A stretch of DNA of 49,269 nt, taken from Prevotella sp. Lineage in GTDB: Bacteria > Bacteroidota > Bacteroidia > Bacteroidales > Bacteroidaceae. The stretch covers positions 1 to 49,269 of the forward strand of contig JAFUVB010000064.1 of NCBI GenBank assembly GCA_017471245.1, read 5' to 3'. A model generated the notes under the pieces. It did not search any database, was not told the DNA's origin, and worked only from the letters and a program-made list of their open reading frames with translations. Both the position numbers and the translations under genes were made by a program. The first letter of the stretch is position 1, and each line of letters starts with the position of its first letter. Positions 1 to 8,404 of the stretch are shown in pieces.

Positions 1-32
1 CCGACATTCATAATTATGCAGTTTTGAGACTG

Positions 33-61
33 CAAAATTACTCTGTCTTTTTCAAATCAAA
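33..61 (-). promoter_or_regulatory. possible leftward promoter
   Basis: On the minus strand TAATTTTG (33-40) fits the Bacteroidetes -7 consensus TAnnTTTG. A TTTG lies only 17 bp upstream (58-61), shorter than the usual 19-21. It would drive a gene lying before position 1. Nothing else is recognisable in 1-132. Confidence 0.3.
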
Positions 62-132
62 AAATCAATGATCGCTCTGAAACCCTTATTAACAAAGGGA
101 TATATGAAGTTGAACTAAAATTTATCGCATCA

Positions 133-717
133 CTAATAGTTGAAAATATATATAGGTGTAATCAAGGTATCTACGAGTAACGCATAGTTGCAGGTCAAGG
201 CAATGCCGCACAGCACCATGCCAATATATGCCATCCATTTGATATAGAGTTGTTTCATCAGCAAATGCTGGTTATTCTCCTCAATCTGTTGGTGGATGAG
301 CTTGTGAGTAGCAAATGAAAACGCAATGCTAAATGCCGGGGCGGCAACCACCGATAATGCGATAGCAATCCAGAGCATCGTACTTACTGAATTGTTCTTT
401 ATCACTGAAATGGCAAGCAAGGCTCCCCAAAAAGCTGTAATAGACGAATAGTGGCAATTCACCGTTGTAAGAATGGCGAAAGTGATCAGCATCGATACAA
501 CTGCCACAATCAGCTCATCGGTGCCAGCGAGTGAGATGCTGTTGTCGTGCAGGATAATTAATCCCATGCCGATAGTCATAGATATGAGCAAGCATATCAC
601 AAAAGGCCATATCCTCATGATATCTGCGATGTGGATATCTGAGTAGCTATAGGCTATTTCTTTCCATCCGAAGCAAATGCCTAACGACATAATCAGTATG
701 ATGGATACTGTCAGCAT
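133..717 (-). CDS. half-size PiT-like membrane protein
   Basis: A 194-residue, very hydrophobic protein with about five or six membrane segments (roughly residues 1-17, 33-56, 66-86, 93-110, 112-135, 158-185). The segment around residues 89-137 (SSITAFWGALLA, then a hydrophobic stretch with a proline) resembles the STTHALVGALLG-type half of PiT inorganic phosphate transporters. The gene lies 57 bp downstream of a DUF47 gene, the usual PiT partner, on the same strand. PiT proteins are normally over 300 residues with two inverted halves, and I do not see the GANDVANA-type signature, so this is either a diverged half transporter or a remnant. The PiT link rests on weak motif similarity plus context. 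Confidence 0.5.
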   Translation of the reverse strand: MLTVSIILIMSLGICFGWKEIAYSYSDIHIADIMRIWPFVICLLISMTIGMGLIILHDNSISLAGTDELIVAVVSMLITFAILTTVNCHYSSITAFWGALLAISVIKNNSVSTMLWIAIALSVVAAPAFSIAFSFATHKLIHQQIEENNQHLLMKQLYIKWMAYIGMVLCGIALTCNYALLVDTLITPIYIFNY

Positions 718-774
718 GGGCAGTGAACAATTACGAGTAATAAACAGTCATATAATATATAGTCAGATAATGAT

Positions 775-1422
775 TCAGAATCGTTGCTTCACAGCTAATA
801 CAGAGAGCAGGTCGGCGGCTTTCATCGCCTCTTCTGCAATCTGTTCTACGTGAAGAGTAAAATAGCGCAGGTGGATTTTCTGGCTGAGCTTGAAGTTATC
901 CATCTCATGGAACACCTTTCGTTTGATCGCCTGAGCCAGTTTGTCAGCTTCCTTCTCATAATAATAAATGCGGTGTATCTTCTCCTGCAACAGTTGTGGC
1001 GACCGGAAATTATCTCTGATGGCTTGGGCGGTTATCTCTACAGAGAGCGATGCAAGCTCCACTAATTTCAGAAACTCCACATTTAGTTCTGAAGGGAAGA
1101 ATGGGATTTCAATTTCATATTGTACGAGATTCTTGTAGAGTTGGCCTACAATCATGTCCATGTGTTCCAGTAATTGTAGGATATCTACTCGATTCTCAGA
1201 TACAAGGGTGTATGAATACAGGTTGTTCTCTATACTGCGGCGCAGGTCGGTGGTACTCTCCCGGATGGACATTACATTATTGATGTTTTCATGAAATGCC
1301 TCAGAATTGCCTTCCAGATAGTTCTTAATACCATTTTTGTAGATGAGTACGCATTCATCCATCTTGTCGATGAACAAATCAAGGTCTGCTATTATTTGTT
1401 TAACTTTGTTTTTTCCGAACAT
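775..1422 (-). CDS. DUF47/PhoU-like phosphate transport accessory protein
   Basis: A 215-residue, soluble, all-helical protein with the length and pattern of the DUF47 (TIGR00153, PhoU-like) family. Recognisable features are a short basic start (MFGKNKVKQI), repeated acidic/hydrophobic helices, and the helix near residues 148-165 with YYYEKEADKLAQAIKR, the family's E-x-x-x-D-x-x-x metal-binding style segment. Proteins of this family act with PiT phosphate transporters and are usually encoded next to them. Here the next gene on the same strand (133-717) is a small membrane protein that may be the partner. A good promoter lies directly upstream (1450-1480), so the pair is probably one operon. 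Family assignment is fairly safe; the transported ion is inferred. Confidence 0.82.
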   Translation of the reverse strand: MFGKNKVKQIIADLDLFIDKMDECVLIYKNGIKNYLEGNSEAFHENINNVMSIRESTTDLRRSIENNLYSYTLVSENRVDILQLLEHMDMIVGQLYKNLVQYEIEIPFFPSELNVEFLKLVELASLSVEITAQAIRDNFRSPQLLQEKIHRIYYYEKEADKLAQAIKRKVFHEMDNFKLSQKIHLRYFTLHVEQIAEEAMKAADLLSVLAVKQRF

Positions 1423-1449
1423 GTCATTGTAAGTTTATGATTGCGAGTA

Positions 1450-1480
1450 CAAAGATATAGAAAAATTTTAAAACCTCAAA
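1450..1480 (-). promoter_or_regulatory. promoter of the DUF47 operon
   Basis: Minus-strand TTTG (1477-1480), a 19-bp spacer and TATCTTTG (1450-1457) match the Bacteroidetes -33/-7 pattern. The site lies about 28 bp before the ATG at 1422. Confidence 0.7.
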
Positions 1481-1730
1481 ATGGAATATAGAGTTTATTA
1501 AACAGCAATGTTGGGTTGATTATTCTGTTTTATTTTCTGTAATTAATTGAACGACAAATAGTTGAATTTAAAACATATACATTGGAAATTAAGAAGATAA
1601 AGGTGTGATGTAGAGTTTTTGTATAATTATTATTTGTCGATGTAAAGACTTTTTTGCGTTTTCGAGGTGTTAGTTTTCCTAAAATAACCGCCTTTACATC
1701 GCGCACCTTATCAAATTAGTTTTAGTCAGA

Positions 1731-1762
1731 TTTGGCAGATTGATGGATTTTGACTAACTTTG
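1731..1762 (+). promoter_or_regulatory. guaA promoter
   Basis: TTTG (1731-1734), a 20-bp spacer and TAACTTTG (1755-1762), a very good Bacteroidetes promoter. The leader to the ATG at 1800 is about 30 nt. Confidence 0.75.
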
Positions 1763-1799
1763 CGCCTGAAAAAAGATTTAACAAGGTTATATCATTTAT

Positions 1800-3464
1800 A
1801 TGCAGCAAAAGATTATTATTCTTGATTTCGGAAGCCAGACAACACAGCTTATCGGAAGACGTGTACGTGAACTTGATACATTTTGTGAGATATTACCGTA
1901 CAACAAATTCCCTGTAGGTGATGAATCTGTGATTGGCGTTATCCTCAGCGGTTCTCCATATTCTGTTCACGACCCTGAAGCGTTTCAGGTTGATATGAGT
2001 CAGTTCGTGGGAAAGATACCGGTGCTCGGCATCTGCTATGGTGCTCAGTTCATATCCTATAGCAATGGAGGCAAGGTGGAAAAGGCTGGCAGCCGCGAAT
2101 ATGGGCGGGCGCACCTTGAGACAGTAGACACTTCGAATCCGTTGTTTCGTGGTTTCGACCAGCATTCGCAGGTTTGGATGAGCCATGGCGATACCATCAC
2201 TGCCCTTCCCGAAGGTTTCCAGTGCATTGCATCCACCAAGGACGTGAAATATGCTGCCTATTGGAGCGGCAAAACCAATCTCTCTCATCTCTCTTCTCAG
2301 CAATCACCACTATTTGCGGTGCAGTTCCACCCCGAAGTGTTCCATACCGTTCAGGGTTCCCTGCTGCTGAAGAACTTCGTTGTTGACATTTGCGGAAGCA
2401 GACAAGACTGGAGTGCTGCTTCATTTGTAGATACCACCGTTGCAGAACTAAAGAATCAGATTGGCAACGACCGTGTTATCCTCGGTCTTTCTGGCGGAGT
2501 AGACTCCAGTGTTGCCGCTGTGCTGCTCAATAAAGCCATCGGAAGCAATCTCACGTGTATCTTCGTGGATCATGGAATGCTCCGCAAGAATGAGTTCTCG
2601 CAGGTAATGGACGATTATAAAGTGTTGGGACTGAATGTGATAGGTGTGGATGCTTCATCAAAATTCTTTGCCGACCTTGCCGGGGTAACCGATCCCGAAC
2701 AGAAACGTAAGATTATCGGGCGCGATTTCGTGGAGGTTTTCAATGCCGAAGCCAAGAAAATCACTGATGCCAAGTGGCTTGCCCAAGGCACAATCTATCC
2801 CGACCGCATTGAGAGTCTGAACATTACGGGCAAAGTAATTAAGAGTCATCATAATGTGGGCGGACTTCCCGAAGAGATGCATCTCAGCCTTTGCGAGCCG
2901 CTGAAATGGCTGTTCAAGGACGAGGTGCGCCGAGTGGGGCGCCAGTTAGGCATGCCCGAGCATCTCATCACCCGTCATCCCTTCCCCGGACCGGGACTTG
3001 CCGTGCGCATATTGGGTGACATAACGCCTGAAAAAGTGCGCATTCTTCAAGATGCCGACGACATCTATATCCGTGGATTGCGCGACTATAAGGTGAAGCT
3101 ATCTGGCGATGAGGCTCGCCGTGTGTTGGCTGCTGGTGTGCCTGTAACACTCTCAAACAACCAAACAACCAATTCCCCAGACGACCAAATAGAGGTGTCG
3201 CTCTACGATCAGATATGGCAGGCAGGTGCAATATTGCTGTCAACCGTGCGCAGTGTCGGCGTTATGGGCGACGAGCGCACATACGAGCATCCCGTTGCTC
3301 TGCGTGCCGTGACCTCTACAGATGCCATGACGGCCGACTGGGCGCATCTTCCTTACGATTTCATGGCGAAGGTTTCCAACGAGATTATCAACAAGGTGAA
3401 GGGAGTGAATCGTGTATGCTATGACATTTCCTCAAAGCCCCCGTCGACGATAGAGTGGGAATAA
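1800..3464 (+). CDS. guaA: GMP synthase (glutamine-hydrolysing)
   Basis: Converts XMP, ATP and glutamine to GMP, the last step of guanine nucleotide synthesis, in the cytoplasm. The class I glutamine amidotransferase domain occupies about residues 1-195, with the catalytic cysteine in GICYGAQ (Cys79) and the His177/Glu179 pair in QFHPEV. The ATP-pyrophosphatase domain follows with the P-loop SGGVDSS (231-237). The C-terminal dimerisation domain ends in the conserved KPPSTIEWE. Length 554 is in the upper normal range for bacterial GuaA (E. coli 525). The last codons coincide with the left attachment core of an integrated element, so the final Glu codon and stop (GAA TAA) are probably supplied by the element; the matching right junction reads GAG TAG. 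Confidence 0.97.
   Translation: MQQKIIILDFGSQTTQLIGRRVRELDTFCEILPYNKFPVGDESVIGVILSGSPYSVHDPEAFQVDMSQFVGKIPVLGICYGAQFISYSNGGKVEKAGSREYGRAHLETVDTSNPLFRGFDQHSQVWMSHGDTITALPEGFQCIASTKDVKYAAYWSGKTNLSHLSSQQSPLFAVQFHPEVFHTVQGSLLLKNFVVDICGSRQDWSAASFVDTTVAELKNQIGNDRVILGLSGGVDSSVAAVLLNKAIGSNLTCIFVDHGMLRKNEFSQVMDDYKVLGLNVIGVDASSKFFADLAGVTDPEQKRKIIGRDFVEVFNAEAKKITDAKWLAQGTIYPDRIESLNITGKVIKSHHNVGGLPEEMHLSLCEPLKWLFKDEVRRVGRQLGMPEHLITRHPFPGPGLAVRILGDITPEKVRILQDADDIYIRGLRDYKVKLSGDEARRVLAAGVPVTLSNNQTTNSPDDQIEVSLYDQIWQAGAILLSTVRSVGVMGDERTYEHPVALRAVTSTDAMTADWAHLPYDFMAKVSNEIINKVKGVNRVCYDISSKPPSTIEWE
3451..3463 (+). other. left attachment core (attL candidate)
   Basis: TAGAGTGGGAATA spans the last codons of guaA. 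The first 10 bases repeat exactly at the right junction, and the integrase gene starts about 210 bp away. Confidence 0.75.
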
Positions 3465-3526
3465 TACGATACCCCTTTGATTTCTGGGAAAAGTATTTTT
3501 AATTCACAGTAAATCAGTAATTTAGA

Positions 3527-3569
3527 CCACTATTTTGCGTAATCGCCTGATTCTCAAAATAGTGGTTTT
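3527..3569. terminator. hairpin between guaA and the integrase
   Basis: Perfect 11-bp inverted repeat, CCACTATTTTG (3527-3537) and CAAAATAGTGG (3555-3565), loop of 17, followed by TTTTC. It may terminate guaA transcription inside the element end, or be a recombination-related structure. Confidence 0.45.
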
Positions 3570-3584
3570 CTTGTACAAAGTAGT

Positions 3585-3621
3585 CGAAAACGACCCCTAA
3601 ATTTGACCCCTCACGACCCCT
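3585..3621 (+). repeat. integrase arm-site candidates
   Basis: CGAAAACGACC (3585-3595) occurs again near the right end of the element (11968-11978). It is followed by three copies of GACCCCT (3592, 3605 and 3615). Such repeats inside element ends are typical of tyrosine-integrase arm sites. This function is inferred. Confidence 0.5.
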
Positions 3622-3625
3622 GGGA

Positions 3626-3657
3626 TTTGGTAGATTCAACTATTTTTCGTACCTTTG
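3626..3657 (+). promoter_or_regulatory. integrase promoter
   Basis: TTTG (3626-3629), a 20-bp spacer and TACCTTTG (3650-3657). It decides the integrase start: the in-frame TTG at 3655 lies inside the -7 box, so translation must begin at the ATG at 3676. Confidence 0.75.
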
Positions 3658-3675
3658 CACCAAATTCTAACGGAT

Positions 3676-5013
3676 ATGGCAAACAAGAAAGGAATAATCA
3701 ATCTCAACTACAATCTGAAAGACAAGTCAGAGGAACAAACACTGGTGTACTTGATAGGCTACTTTAATGGCAGGTTTAAGGTTTCCACTACGAGAAGCGT
3801 ATATGTCAAGACATGGGATAGTGAGAAACAACGCTGCATTATTTCAACAAGTTTCGCTGACCGTATCAATCGAGCAAGTCGTAAGGTCAACAAGTTCTTG
3901 GATGATTTGGATGCTGCCATTAACAAGTATATGGCAGACATCTATCTTAACCCAAATGACAAGTCATATTTCGGTACGCCCAACTTTGTGAAAGACCGTG
4001 TGAAGTTGGCTGTCGAAGATGTGGTTAATGCTGATAAGGAGGCAGAAGAAAAGAAAGCTATCACACCGTTAAAGTTCTTCCGCTCGTACGTAGAGAACAT
4101 GCACAAGAAGGTTGACGTTCACACTGGTCGTTATATCTCTGACCGTACCATCGTACACCACAAGACGGTTTTAAAACGATACGAGGATTTTTTTGCAGAG
4201 AAACACTTGAAGGATGATTTCTCTGTGTTTGACTTGCACTTTCAAGAGTTATTTATTGATTGGGCTTATACCAGCAAGAACTACCGTTACAACACAATTC
4301 CAGCGTCATTCTCGCTTCTGAAAGTGTGGCTGAATGAAGCTGCACGTCAAGGCCTGATTAAGGATGAAACATACAAGTCCTATCGGAGCAAGTCGGTTGA
4401 GGTGTTTAACATTTATTTGACTGAGGATGAAATATCTCGTCTCTATGCCTTGGATATTCCCATGCTGAAAAGTAAGGGTGTCATTGATGCAAAGAGTACC
4501 ATCGAGGAAACGAGAGACCTATTTATTATAGGTTGTTGGACTGGGCTCAGACAGAGTGACCTTAATCACTTGGAGAAGGCTTTGTTTGACGTTGAGGCTA
4601 AAGAGCCCACTATTACGGTGCTAACCGAAAAAACTGCCGAAATGGTGAAAATACCTATGCACCACTATATAAGGGAACTATATGTAAAGTATGGCGGCAA
4701 GTTCCCAAAGATGTGTTACAAGTCACGTTTCAATGAGCATTTGAAGGAATTGGGGCGGCTGGCTGAAATTGATGAAGAAGTTATGGTTCCAATTAAACAA
4801 GGTGGTAAGTCGAAAAGTGTTAAGTATAAGAAGTATCAGTTAATCAAGAGCCATACGGCACGTAGAAGTTTTGCAACCAATCTCTACTTGAAGGGTGCCC
4901 CCACCATTAGCATAATGAAGTTGACAGGTCACACGACAGAGGCAAACTTTATGAAATACATCAAGGTTACGAGAGAGGAGAACGCTCAACTGATGCAACA
5001 GTTCTTCAAGTAG
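3676..5013 (+). CDS. tyrosine recombinase (integrase)
   Basis: Catalyses site-specific integration and excision of the element. The 445-residue protein has an N-terminal arm-binding region (about 1-115), a SAM-like core-binding domain (about 125-225) and a catalytic domain (about 250-445). The catalytic residues are visible: Arg in TGLRQSDL, His-x-x-Arg in HTARRSF, His in LTGHT and the nucleophile Tyr in MKYIKV. This architecture is usual for Bacteroidetes mobile-element integrases. The start was set at ATG 3676 because the upstream TTG lies in the promoter. Its position next to the guaA junction, reading inward, fits an integrase acting on that site. Confidence 0.93.
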   Translation: MANKKGIINLNYNLKDKSEEQTLVYLIGYFNGRFKVSTTRSVYVKTWDSEKQRCIISTSFADRINRASRKVNKFLDDLDAAINKYMADIYLNPNDKSYFGTPNFVKDRVKLAVEDVVNADKEAEEKKAITPLKFFRSYVENMHKKVDVHTGRYISDRTIVHHKTVLKRYEDFFAEKHLKDDFSVFDLHFQELFIDWAYTSKNYRYNTIPASFSLLKVWLNEAARQGLIKDETYKSYRSKSVEVFNIYLTEDEISRLYALDIPMLKSKGVIDAKSTIEETRDLFIIGCWTGLRQSDLNHLEKALFDVEAKEPTITVLTEKTAEMVKIPMHHYIRELYVKYGGKFPKMCYKSRFNEHLKELGRLAEIDEEVMVPIKQGGKSKSVKYKKYQLIKSHTARRSFATNLYLKGAPTISIMKLTGHTTEANFMKYIKVTREENAQLMQQFFK

Positions 5014-5104
5014 CCTCAACCATCACTTGTTGATGTGTCGATGATGAACAAGTCCATGTTTTTTCGGAAATGTGGGCTTTATTTGTTAATTTGTGTTAAA
5101 GATA

Positions 5105-5136
5105 TTTGGAACTTAAAAACATTTTCTATATTCTTG
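5105..5136 (+). promoter_or_regulatory. promoter of the 149-residue gene
   Basis: TTTG (5105-5108), a 20-bp spacer and TATTCTTG (5129-5136; one mismatch to TAnnTTTG). Confidence 0.55.
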
Positions 5137-5140
5137 CACA

Positions 5141-5159
5141 TGTAAACATGTTGTTTACA
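5141..5159. promoter_or_regulatory. operator-like palindrome at the transcription start
   Basis: TGTAAAC (5141-5147), 5-nt spacer, GTTTACA (5153-5159): a perfect 7-bp inverted repeat starting 4 nt after the -7 box. It overlaps the predicted start of transcription, so a repressor site is the likeliest reading. Confidence 0.5.
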
Positions 5160-5198
5160 GTGATTTTTGATATATTTAATAACTAAAAGTCTAAAATT

Positions 5199-5648
5199 AT
5201 GAGTAAAAGATTAACTCAGGATGACAAGCTCGTATTAATGAAAAACATGTGCAGGAGCTTTAGTAAGGAACAGGTCGAACACCTTGAACGTATTGAGAAT
5301 GTGGAAGCTCGTTACAAGTGCGCACAGCGGTACATGAGGGAGCTGAATGAAGGTGAGAGGGGTGTGCGCAAGAGGGCATTGGAATTGTACAAACGGTACA
5401 GTGAAATCCTTGAAGGGTTGGACTGCATTGACAATCGTCTGTGGACTGACGAGGAAAAAATCACGGCTTTTGGTCGCTTGTTGGATGGTTACGGTGAGAA
5501 ATGCCTTAAACTCATCGAGGACAACAACCGCAGGCATCTTGAACGTCTCAGACTCCAACGTGACCAATATCGTAAGGAATGCGAGGACGGGCAAGCGAAG
5601 TTTGATAGAGAAATCGCTGAACTCGAAAAAAAACTGGGTAGGGAGTAA
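5199..5648 (+). CDS. hypothetical charged coiled-coil protein
   Basis: I do not recognise a family. The 149-residue protein is soluble, very rich in Glu, Arg, Lys and Leu, with no signal peptide or membrane segment. The C-terminal third (about residues 100-149) has a strong coiled-coil pattern ending in EIAELEKKLGRE, and the middle contains further amphipathic helices. It has its own promoter with a palindrome at the transcription start and lies between the integrase and a convergent hypothetical gene. An accessory or regulatory role in the element is possible, but nothing in the sequence shows it. Confidence 0.65.
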   Translation: MSKRLTQDDKLVLMKNMCRSFSKEQVEHLERIENVEARYKCAQRYMRELNEGERGVRKRALELYKRYSEILEGLDCIDNRLWTDEEKITAFGRLLDGYGEKCLKLIEDNNRRHLERLRLQRDQYRKECEDGQAKFDREIAELEKKLGRE

Positions 5649-5680
5649 ACCCTACCTCAGTTCTTTTATTGTGATTGGTG

Positions 5681-5965
5681 TCAGATATTGTTCTCTTTTT
5701 CAAATTTCTCTAATACTCGTTCGTCAATATTTCCTTTGAGAGCAATATTCTTGATAACATTCCAATAGTTTTTTCCATTGTGGATTTGCAGCAAGGCGGC
5801 AAAATGACGTTCATCAAACGACCCCTCTTTGATAGAGTAGAAACATTTTATGAGAATTTCAAACTGCTCATCGTCTGTAATTGGAAACTTACTTTCAATT
5901 TCTTTAATCGAATCGGCAATGAAAGTTCTTTTTTTCTCATCCGATAACTTTACCCAATTTGGCAT
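5681..5965 (-). CDS. hypothetical 94-residue protein
   Basis: Small soluble protein without signal peptide or membrane segment; no family recognised. It starts MPNWVKLSDEKK and is rich in Lys, Glu and Phe, and appears largely helical. It begins 15 bp after the stop of the BspA-like surface protein on the same strand, so it is probably the last gene of that transcript. It converges with the 149-residue gene, 32 bp away. An immunity or chaperone role for a neighbour would be speculation. Confidence 0.55.
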   Translation of the reverse strand: MPNWVKLSDEKKRTFIADSIKEIESKFPITDDEQFEILIKCFYSIKEGSFDERHFAALLQIHNGKNYWNVIKNIALKGNIDERVLEKFEKENNI

Positions 5966-5980
5966 AATCTTGTGTTTTAC

Positions 5981-8008
5981 TTATTTGACAAAAATTTTCT
6001 TTCCGTTCACGATGTTGATACCTCTACTTGTTGACTGCATCCGCTGGCCTTGCAAGTTGTAGATGATAGGCGTGTCGCTTAGACTTGTTTCACGGATAGC
6101 CTCAACATGTGAAGGTATGTCTGATTCGCTCCACTCAATGCCGTATATCTTCAATGCGTTTTCGGTAGATTCTGCCCTACGCATACCCCTTGCATTGGCT
6201 GAGGCTGTTTCACCGCCATAAATGTAAACATAAGTGGGTTCTGTTACGGTGTAGGGGAACGAGGCTTTCATCTTTCCTTCAAGTTCCATCGTGACAGGCT
6301 GATTATTGCCAATCTTTACTTTAAGGGTCATGCTGCCAACCGTTTCAGCGTTCACCTTGATAGTTCCATTACCTTGCACCATGAAGATAATGCCAGTGAA
6401 ATTGATTTTCAACTCTTCATCGAAGAGGTCTTTACCCTCCATAGAATTGTCCGTAGATGATTTCTTCAAGATGATACATCCTTCCGTAGAACTGTATTCA
6501 CCGTTTTCATCGGAAATGTTGTAGTAGATATTGCCTATGACATTGCCGTTAAGGTCTGTGTCATCATTGATTCCACCGCCATTGCCATAGTCAGTGTTGT
6601 CGGCTTCGCTTATTGGCTCTAATTCATCATTATCGTTTCCACTTCCAACTTCAATTATAGTCTTAAATTCTTTCCAACCTTCGGTTGAGGCATAAAGTGC
6701 TTTTGTGTTAGTAGGCACATTTAGTGTTGCGTATTTATAAACCGTTTCACCGAAAATATTAGTGGAAAAAGGGAATGGATTCTCCACATGCGAGTTAATA
6801 TTTCTGATGTTTTGGCAACCATAGAAAGTGTAGTCACTAAATAACGAGAAATATTTACCTATTGTGACTGTAGTAAGTTTTATACAGTCTTCAAACATTG
6901 CATAAGTACAACGATATGGTTGACTTGTGTCAAGTCCTTCTGTATTAAAAGAACTCATGTCAACACATTCCAAACTGTAGCATTTACTAAACATGCGTAC
7001 CATAGCCGTAACATTTTGGGTGTTGAAATTACTAAGATTAATATCTTTTAGACCACTGCATTCAAGAAATAAACCACTCATTTCAGTTACTTTACTTGTG
7101 TCAAAGTGGCTGAGGTCAAGGGCTGTTAAACTACTGCATCCTTTAAACATCCCAGCCATATTAGTTACATTTTTTGTGTCGAAGTGGCTGAGGTCAAGGG
7201 TTGTCAAACTGCTACATCCTTCAAACATATATGCCATAGTCGTTGTTGCATTGTTTGTGTCGAAGTGGCTGAGGTCAAGGGCCGTTAAACCACTACACAA
7301 ACGAAAAACACCTACCATATTAGTTACATTTCTTGTGTCGAAGTGGCTGAGGTCAAGGGTTGTCAAACTACTACACCTATTAAACATCTCACTCATATTA
7401 GTCACATTTTTTGTATCAAAGTGACTCATGTCAATGAATGTCAAACTGCTACACTCACGAAACAAACTACTCATTTCTGTTACATTACTTGTGTCGAAGT
7501 GGCTGAGGTCAAGGGTTGTCAAACTACTACACCCACGAAAAGCCGCCATCATATTAGTCACATTACTTGTATCGAAATGACTAAGGTCAAGGGTTGATAA
7601 ACTACTACATCCATCAAACATACACGACATATTCGTTACGTTACTTGTATTAAGATATTCAAAACCGTCAATTTCCTTTAGGCTCTTAAGCCCTCCGCTA
7701 AACCAAAATGCAGTAGATGTCGGACGTGCTTCGGAAAAAGAATTGTCAAAAACAATCTTCGTGACTTCTTCTCCATATTTAAAAATTCTATTTACGGTAG
7801 AAATAGTACGGACATCACCGCTTCTCTCCCAACGCAGATTGTCGTAATAAAGTGTGGCAATGCCATCATTGATAACTGCATACATTTCTTGTGCCTGTAT
7901 CTTCACTGACGGCAAAAACAATAACAGAGGGAGAAAGACATGTAATAGATGGGTTGACGGTGCAAGAATCTTCTTGCTCTTCGCTTTGAATGAGTTTACT
8001 TGTGCCAT
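5981..8008 (-). CDS. BspA-type leucine-rich-repeat surface protein
   Basis: 675 residues. The start is set at ATG 8008, which gives a basic n-region, a hydrophobic core (about 21-35) and a signal-peptidase site after KIQAQ; the longer frame up to 8191 has no signal-like start. Residues about 131-365 hold about nine 26-residue repeats of the form FxxCSSLTTLDLSHFDTxNVTxM, the BspA/DUF285 LRR type known from Prevotella, Tannerella and Treponema surface adhesins. A beta-rich region follows, and the end (YNLQGQRM ... GKKIFVK) resembles the sorting tails of type IX secretion clients. It is probably exported and surface-attached. The DNA repeats every 78 bp (about 6916-7618), so copy number may vary. 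It is cargo of the guaA element. Confidence 0.85.
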   Translation of the reverse strand: MAQVNSFKAKSKKILAPSTHLLHVFLPLLLFLPSVKIQAQEMYAVINDGIATLYYDNLRWERSGDVRTISTVNRIFKYGEEVTKIVFDNSFSEARPTSTAFWFSGGLKSLKEIDGFEYLNTSNVTNMSCMFDGCSSLSTLDLSHFDTSNVTNMMAAFRGCSSLTTLDLSHFDTSNVTEMSSLFRECSSLTFIDMSHFDTKNVTNMSEMFNRCSSLTTLDLSHFDTRNVTNMVGVFRLCSGLTALDLSHFDTNNATTTMAYMFEGCSSLTTLDLSHFDTKNVTNMAGMFKGCSSLTALDLSHFDTSKVTEMSGLFLECSGLKDINLSNFNTQNVTAMVRMFSKCYSLECVDMSSFNTEGLDTSQPYRCTYAMFEDCIKLTTVTIGKYFSLFSDYTFYGCQNIRNINSHVENPFPFSTNIFGETVYKYATLNVPTNTKALYASTEGWKEFKTIIEVGSGNDNDELEPISEADNTDYGNGGGINDDTDLNGNVIGNIYYNISDENGEYSSTEGCIILKKSSTDNSMEGKDLFDEELKINFTGIIFMVQGNGTIKVNAETVGSMTLKVKIGNNQPVTMELEGKMKASFPYTVTEPTYVYIYGGETASANARGMRRAESTENALKIYGIEWSESDIPSHVEAIRETSLSDTPIIYNLQGQRMQSTSRGINIVNGKKIFVK

Positions 8009-8404
8009 AGGCGTTAAAAAATTCTGCACCTTCGGCTCAGTGAGTGCGGTTAATATTTTGCCTAAGACATACGAAAAAAGTGGAGCCTCCATCTGCCTTA
8101 TCCTCCGTGTGGGGCTTGGACTCCCTTGTAATACAGATAAGGAGAATGAACATGCCCCACTTGGATGTATTTCGTGCCATACGAGATACAAACCAAGAGA
8201 GCGTTCTTCCCATTATTCTGATATTACAATAGCCTATCGGCTACTTGTGAAGTGTCCAAGTTCACACGTCAGAATAAGCGAAATGCGCTTTCTCAATATG
8301 TCACAGCCCTTTTCAGAACTGCGCTACAAAGTTACGCATTTTTCCTGGGAGAACGCTCGATATAGTGACAATTTTACAAAAATTTGGCTAAAAATGTCGT
8401 TATG
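8009..8404 (-). other. long leader of the BspA-like gene
   Basis: A -7 box TAACTTTG lies at 8327-8334 on the minus strand (no clear -33), implying a leader of about 310 nt. It contains an inverted repeat GTGGGGC/GCCCCAC (8109-8115, 8154-8160). No gene is evident. Confidence 0.4.

Larger units (their letters stand above)
1423..1799. other. divergent intergenic region with long inverted repeat
   Basis: 377 bp between two divergent genes. It holds the two facing promoters and a perfect 10-bp inverted repeat, CGATGTAAAG (1638-1647) and CTTTACATCG (1692-1701), about 30 bp upstream of the guaA -33 box. I see no gene in it. Confidence 0.6.

Noticed and set aside
3464-3470. tRNA gene as attachment site
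   Set aside because: No tRNA cloverleaf was found near either junction; the repeated core is the guaA coding end.
3655-3675. TTG start for the integrase
   Set aside because: It lies inside the -7 box TACCTTTG, so it cannot be in the transcript.
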